Shown here: positions 39,739 to 43,607 of the stretch, piece by piece | Position numbering within the stretch: the first letter of the stretch is position 1 | Layout: every line of letters begins with the position of its first letter | Origin: an uncultured Planctomycetota bacterium | GTDB taxonomy: Bacteria; Planctomycetota; UBA1135; GCA-002686595 | Assembly: GCA_903928115.1 (NCBI GenBank) | Contig: CAIYPP010000077.1 | Span: 1-43,607 of the forward strand | Length of the DNA: 43,607 nt | Direction of reading: 5' to 3' | Position numbers and translations under genes: made by a program | The notes under the pieces: model-generated | What the model saw: the letters and a program-made list of their open reading frames with translations, nothing else | The model's database searches: none | What the model was told of the DNA's origin: nothing

Positions 39739-41957
39739 GGAGTGCTCCTCGACCGTCCGATCCACGCAGCCCACAGGGATTCGAGCACGAGCGCGACGAA
39801 GCACGCGATGGCGATGCCGCGCCAGAGCTCACCCTTCGGCGGCGGCGCCGACTCGGGGTCCTCCGCGCGCTCCGTGCTCGTGCTCGCGAGTTCGAGCGCG
39901 GGGTGCACTCCCGCGAGCTCGACCGACGAGATGCGTGCGAGGTCTCCCTCGCGCACGTCGAGCTGCACGGCGAAGGGCTCGTTCGTGCCACCTTCGGCCG
40001 CGATGCGATAGACGCCAGCGCGCTCCGTCGCGCCGAGCGCCGTCACGCGTCGCTTGGCCGCACCGCTCGCCTGCGTCTCGGAGTCGAGCGCGCGACGGCC
40101 GCCCTCGGGCAGAACGAGCTCGACCCCCTGCCGGAAAGCCTCGATGTCGAGCGCGAGCGCGCCGCCGACGGGCACGTTGCGCGGCGGCAGGCTCGGACGC
40201 GCCGCATGGCGCAGCCATTCGTGCACGAGGGGTACGAGCGTGCGCGGCGACTCGGGGAGCCGCGTCCACTCAGGATCGATCGAGGTGGTCCAGAGGTAGA
40301 CCTTGCCGCGGTCGTAGCTCTTCTCGACGAGCAGCGGACTCGCGCCCTCGTCGTCGAGCCGCGCGAGCACGCGCGCGCCTTCGTTCGGCCGCGCGACCAC
40401 GAACTCGTAGATCGGGACTTCGGTGAGCAGCGGGCGCCAGCGCTCATCGACGAAGAAGCGGAACGCGGGGTGTTCCAGCGAAAACTCGCGCACGCGGTGG
40501 TAGCCGTCGCGGCGCGCGATCGCGACGCGGCCTGCGAGCTCAGCGGGCGCGAGGCCGCTGCCGTCGGAGCGGAAGAGACGCTGATTGAAGCTCGTCGCGT
40601 CGAGCTTCTTGCCCGCCGTCACGATCAAGGCGCCGCCCTCCGCCGTCCAGCGCTCGATGCGCTCGACCGAGTCTTGGGCGAGGCTGTCGACGTTGGCGAG
40701 TACGAGCACGTCCGCCTGCGCGAGGTCGAGCGCGGGGTCGCGCAGCTCGTGCGGCTCGATCACGCGCGGCTCGAAGGGCCGCGCCGCGCCGCCCGCGAGC
40801 ACCTCATCCCCGCGCGGGGGATCGAGCACCGCCTGCAGGAAGCCCGTCTCGTCGTTCTCGATCTCCGCGCGCGGCTCGCCGTTGACGAGCAGCACGCGCA
40901 CCGGCGGCGGCACGAGCACGACGTGCGCGCGAACGTCGTCCACCGCGAGTCGATCCGACTCGATGCGCGCGGTGAGGAGGTGCGCGCCCGGCGTCGTGAA
41001 CACGACGGGGAACACGACCTTGCCCTCTCCGAGCGCGGGCACGTCGATGGGCCGGAAGGGCAGCTTCGTGGTTTCATCGATCACGAGCGACACGCGCACC
41101 CCGTTGCGTGCGACGGCGCCGAAGTTGCGCACGCTGACCGCGATGTCGCAGGGCGACTGCGCGCCGAGGATCTCCGAGATGGGCTCGATCGACGCGACCG
41201 AGAGGTTCGGCGGCACGTCTTCGCGCGGACCGAGGTCCTCGACGAGCACCTTGCAGCCGAGCTTGCGCAGCAGGTCGAGCTGCTCGCGCAGCGCCGCGCC
41301 CTCCGCGTTGGCATCGGAGCTCGCGAAGCTCGAGCGCTGGAGGTCGGTGAGCAGTCGCACTTCGAGCGAGCTCGCCGACGAGCCGCGCGCGTCCTCTTCC
41401 GCGAGGCGCGCGACTTCGCCGAATGCCGCCGCGAGATCGAGCGACTCGTCCTGCGGCGCCTGCAGCGTCCCGAGGACGCTGAGTGCTTCGTCGGGCCGAC
41501 GCCACGCGACGAGGCGTGGCCGCGCGCCCGCGACGATCACGCGCACGCGGTCGTCCCTGCCGGCGTCGAGCTCGAGCACGAGCTCGCGCGCCCGCTCGAC
41601 GATGCGCTCGTACGAGCTCTTCACATCGGCGCGGTAGCCCGTCGAGGCCGACGCGTCGAGGATCAACGCCACGTCGCGGCGGCTCTGCGCCATCGCGGCG
41701 AGCGGCGAGCGGTCGCCGACGAAGGGCCGCGCGATCGCGAGCGCGAGCAGCGCGACGGCCGCCATCCGCAGCAGGAGCAGGATCAGGTTCTCGAGCTGCG
41801 CGCGCCGACGCGTCTTGCGATAGGCCGCGAGCACGAAGCGCATCGCTGCCCACGGCATCGGCTTGTAGCGCTGCCGGTTCAGCAGGTGGATCGCGAGCGG
41901 AACGAGCGCGAGCGCGGTTCCGGCGATGAGCGCGGGGTTGACGAAGCCGTCGAACAT
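39735..41957 (-). CDS. BatA-domain and VWA membrane protein
   Basis: A 740-residue protein. Residues 1-80 are the BatA N-terminal domain: VNPALIAGTALALVPLAIHL, then KPMPWAAMRFVLAAYRKTRR and LENLILLLLRMAAVALLALA. The VWA domain follows with DVALILDASASTGYR (metal-site DxSxS) and later LLTDLQRSSF. A beta-rich and amidotransferase-like part is seen at about 350-520 (VRVLLVNGEPRAEIE, DVLVLANVDSLAQ, RWTAEGGALIVTAG). The closing membrane helix is GIAIACFVALVLESLWAAWI. The ATG at 41957 is 7 bases after the DUF58 stop. Such proteins are the membrane partners of MoxR/DUF58 pairs (Bat-type loci); the exact task is not known. Confidence 0.87.
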   Translation of the reverse strand: MFDGFVNPALIAGTALALVPLAIHLLNRQRYKPMPWAAMRFVLAAYRKTRRRAQLENLILLLLRMAAVALLALAIARPFVGDRSPLAAMAQSRRDVALILDASASTGYRADVKSSYERIVERARELVLELDAGRDDRVRVIVAGARPRLVAWRRPDEALSVLGTLQAPQDESLDLAAAFGEVARLAEEDARGSSASSLEVRLLTDLQRSSFASSDANAEGAALREQLDLLRKLGCKVLVEDLGPREDVPPNLSVASIEPISEILGAQSPCDIAVSVRNFGAVARNGVRVSLVIDETTKLPFRPIDVPALGEGKVVFPVVFTTPGAHLLTARIESDRLAVDDVRAHVVLVPPPVRVLLVNGEPRAEIENDETGFLQAVLDPPRGDEVLAGGAARPFEPRVIEPHELRDPALDLAQADVLVLANVDSLAQDSVERIERWTAEGGALIVTAGKKLDATSFNQRLFRSDGSGLAPAELAGRVAIARRDGYHRVREFSLEHPAFRFFVDERWRPLLTEVPIYEFVVARPNEGARVLARLDDEGASPLLVEKSYDRGKVYLWTTSIDPEWTRLPESPRTLVPLVHEWLRHAARPSLPPRNVPVGGALALDIEAFRQGVELVLPEGGRRALDSETQASGAAKRRVTALGATERAGVYRIAAEGGTNEPFAVQLDVREGDLARISSVELAGVHPALELASTSTERAEDPESAPPPKGELWRGIAIACFVALVLESLWAAWIGRSRSTP

Positions 41958-41963
41958 CGCGCG

Positions 41964-42878
41964 CTAGCGCCTCCCGCCGCGGGCTCGCGCACGACGGTGT
42001 GCGAGGTAGGTGGTCAGCGCCGCTTCCAGGCTGCGCGAGGTGTCGAGCTGAACGTAGTCGACGCCCATCGACGCCGCTTGGCGCGCGAGCTCGCGGTTGT
42101 GCGCGGTGATCTCCTCGACGTAGGCCTGCCGCATCGCCTTCGGATCGACCTTGAGCATGCCGGCGCCCTCGAGTCCCTCGAGGCGTACGAGCTGCGCGAT
42201 GTCGAACGAGAGCTCGAGCGGGTCGACCACTTGGAACAGGATCGGCTCGTGGCCGTCGTGCATCAGGCGCCGCAGCCCCTCGACGATCGTCGGCAGGTCG
42301 TCGAAGAAGTCCGAGTAGATCGCGACGATCCCGCGCTTGCGCAGGCGACCCGCGAACCACTTGAGCACGCTGCCGACGCCCGTAGGCCCGCTCGGGCTCG
42401 CGGCTTCCAGCGCGCTCCAGATCGCGTGCTTTTGCCGCTCGCCCGAGGCCGGCGGCACCTTGACGCGCTCCTTCGCGTCGAACAGCACGAGGCCCGACGT
42501 GTCGCGCTCGCCGATCACGAGGTGCGCGAGCGCCGCGGCACACCAGCGCGCGTAGTCGAACTTGTTCCAGTCGAGCGACCCGTAGGCCATGGACTCGCTC
42601 GCATCGACGAGCATGTGGCAGGCGAGCGTCGTCTCCTCGAACATCTCCTTCACGACGAGACGGTCGGAGCGCGCGAACACCTTCCAGTCGAGGCGCCGCA
42701 GCTCGTCGCCAGCGACGTACTCGCGGTGCTGAGCGAACTCGGCCGAGCTGCCGCGCAGCGGAGAGCGGTGGTGGCCCGAGAGCGTGCCTTCGACGACGGT
42801 CCGCGCGACCAACTCGAGTCCTTCGAGTCGGTCGAGCACCGCCGGGTCGAGCCGCTTGTCGCCGCGCGCTTGCGCCAT
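41964..42878 (-). CDS. DUF58 domain protein (VWA-type partner of MoxR)
   Basis: A 304-residue soluble protein. The DUF58 signature is complete: LSGHHRSPLRGSSAEFAQHR, then REYVAGDELRRLDWKVFARS, DRLVVKEMFEETTLACHMLV and DASESMAYG, where DxSxS is the VWA metal site. Later KRGIVAIYSDFFDDLPTIVE completes the Rossmann-like VWA fold. No membrane helix is seen, unlike many DUF58 proteins, so it is predicted cytosolic. Such proteins act as adaptors for MoxR AAA+ chaperones. It lies between moxR (7-base gap) and the BatA gene (6-base gap). Confidence 0.92.
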   Translation of the reverse strand: MAQARGDKRLDPAVLDRLEGLELVARTVVEGTLSGHHRSPLRGSSAEFAQHREYVAGDELRRLDWKVFARSDRLVVKEMFEETTLACHMLVDASESMAYGSLDWNKFDYARWCAAALAHLVIGERDTSGLVLFDAKERVKVPPASGERQKHAIWSALEAASPSGPTGVGSVLKWFAGRLRKRGIVAIYSDFFDDLPTIVEGLRRLMHDGHEPILFQVVDPLELSFDIAQLVRLEGLEGAGMLKVDPKAMRQAYVEEITAHNRELARQAASMGVDYVQLDTSRSLEAALTTYLAHRRARARGGRR

Positions 42879-42885
42879 TTCGTGC

Positions 42886-43607
42886 TTACCGTGCGCTCTT
42901 CACGCCGGGCAGGCCTGCGCCGACGCCGCCGCTCGCGTCGATGTCCTTCAGCATGCGCTCGATCACCGCGTCGCTCGTCATGCCTTCTTGTTCGGCGGCG
43001 TAGCTCGTGATGATTCGGTGGCGCAGCACAGGCTTCGCGATCGCGCGGATGTCCTCGACGGCGACGTGGTCGCGTCCTTGCAGAGCTGCGTGCGCCTTGC
43101 CCGCGAGCACGAGGTACTGGCCCGCGCGCGGACCGGCGCCCCACGTGACCCACTCCTTCACGAAGGGGAGCGCCGAGTCCGACTTGACGCGCGTGCCGCG
43201 CGTGAGCGCGAGCGCGTAGTCGAGCACGTGCTCTTCGATGTGCACCGCGCGCACGGCCTTTTGGATCTCCATCAGCTCCGCGGCGCCGAGCATCTTCTCG
43301 GGCTCGACGCTCTCGCCGCCGGTGGTGCGGCGCAGGATCTCGCGCTCTTCTTCGAGCGTCGGGTAGTCGACCTTGATCATGAACATGAAGCGGTCGAGCT
43401 GCGCCTCGGGCAGCGGATACGTGCCTTCCTGTTCGATCGGGTTCTGCGTGGCGAGCACGAAGAAGGGCTGGGGCAGCGCGTGGCGGCGGCCGCCGACCGT
43501 GACCTGACCTTCCATCATCGACTCGAGCAGCGCGGCCTGCGTCTTCGGCGGCGTGCGGTTGATCTCGTCGGCGAGCACGACGTTGGCGAACACCGGGCCG
43601 GGCGCGA
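42886..43607 (-). CDS. MoxR-family AAA+ ATPase (cut by window end)
   Basis: The C-terminal 240 residues of a MoxR ATPase; the N terminus with Walker A lies beyond 43607. Visible: Walker [21 protein letters not shown], then [10 protein letters not shown], sensor [21 protein letters not shown] with LDRF (arginine-finger area), and the helical lid with [17 protein letters not shown]. These are diagnostic. MoxR proteins are chaperone-like ATPases that work with VWA proteins on metal loading or assembly of complexes. The frame is open to the window edge, so an internal GTG at 43593 is not a start. It is the first visible gene of the operon whose promoter is outside the window. Confidence 0.95.
   Translation of the reverse strand, partial: APGPVFANVVLADEINRTPPKTQAALLESMMEGQVTVGGRRHALPQPFFVLATQNPIEQEGTYPLPEAQLDRFMFMIKVDYPTLEEEREILRRTTGGESVEPEKMLGAAELMEIQKAVRAVHIEEHVLDYALALTRGTRVKSDSALPFVKEWVTWGAGPRAGQYLVLAGKAHAALQGRDHVAVEDIRAIAKPVLRHRIITSYAAEQEGMTSDAVIERMLKDIDASGGVGAGLPGVKSAR

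Noticed and set aside
39657..43010. Open plus-strand frame of 1117 codons opposite BatA, DUF58 and MoxR genes
   Set aside because: Arg/Glu/Leu-rich shadow; the opposite strand holds conserved families in tight operon spacing.

Overview
The window is very GC-rich, almost fully coding DNA from a bacterium. The best fit is a member of the Planctomycetota. The reasons are an operon joining a MoxR ATPase, a DUF58 protein, BatA/VWA membrane proteins, a very large PQQ-type beta-propeller protein and secreted squalene-cyclase-like toroid proteins, together with many HEAT/TPR proteins and frequent GTG starts. This assignment is an inference from gene content; no rRNA or tRNA gene is visible to anchor it.

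Layout. At 1-219 is the 3' end of an aldehyde dehydrogenase of the ALDH7 type, followed by a strong bidirectional terminator. From 309 to 3571 two minus-strand genes encode a large lipoprotein (possibly with a YetA/PcRGLX-like fold) and a DUF3293 protein. From 3639 to 11998 the plus strand carries a PhoX-type phosphatase, a secreted alpha/alpha-toroid protein, a secreted HEAT-repeat protein with a C-terminal amidotransferase-like domain, a DUF72 protein, a small HEAT protein and a DUF3501 protein. From 12061 to 16516 the minus strand carries the translation/transcription operon nusA-infB-rbfA. Divergent from it, 16730-24532 on the plus strand carries a receiver-less sigma-54-type AAA+ activator with an altered Walker B, a translationally coupled HEAT/TPR protein, an RlmI-like rRNA methyltransferase, thiS-thiG, a CPBP protease, a gamma-carbonic-anhydrase-like protein and a LarE-type sulfur transferase.

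The last 19 kb (24552-43607, minus strand) is one tightly packed operon of ten genes, read right to left: MoxR ATPase (cut by the window end), DUF58, BatA-like VWA protein, VWA/amidotransferase-like membrane protein, 1497-residue double-propeller/TPR protein, toroid protein, DUF4175-like membrane protein, 965-residue coiled-coil protein, Gln-rich exported protein and a second toroid protein. Genes overlap by 1-4 bases or are separated by at most 10. The order suggests a cytosolic ATPase and adaptor acting on membrane VWA proteins, which connect to a set of exported scaffold-like proteins. The function is unknown, and this is the best candidate for an undescribed system in the window.

No tRNA, rRNA, CRISPR array, insertion sequence or phage gene was seen, and no non-coding stretch exceeds 300 bases. 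Many long open frames opposite or across real genes are high-GC shadows and are left out.
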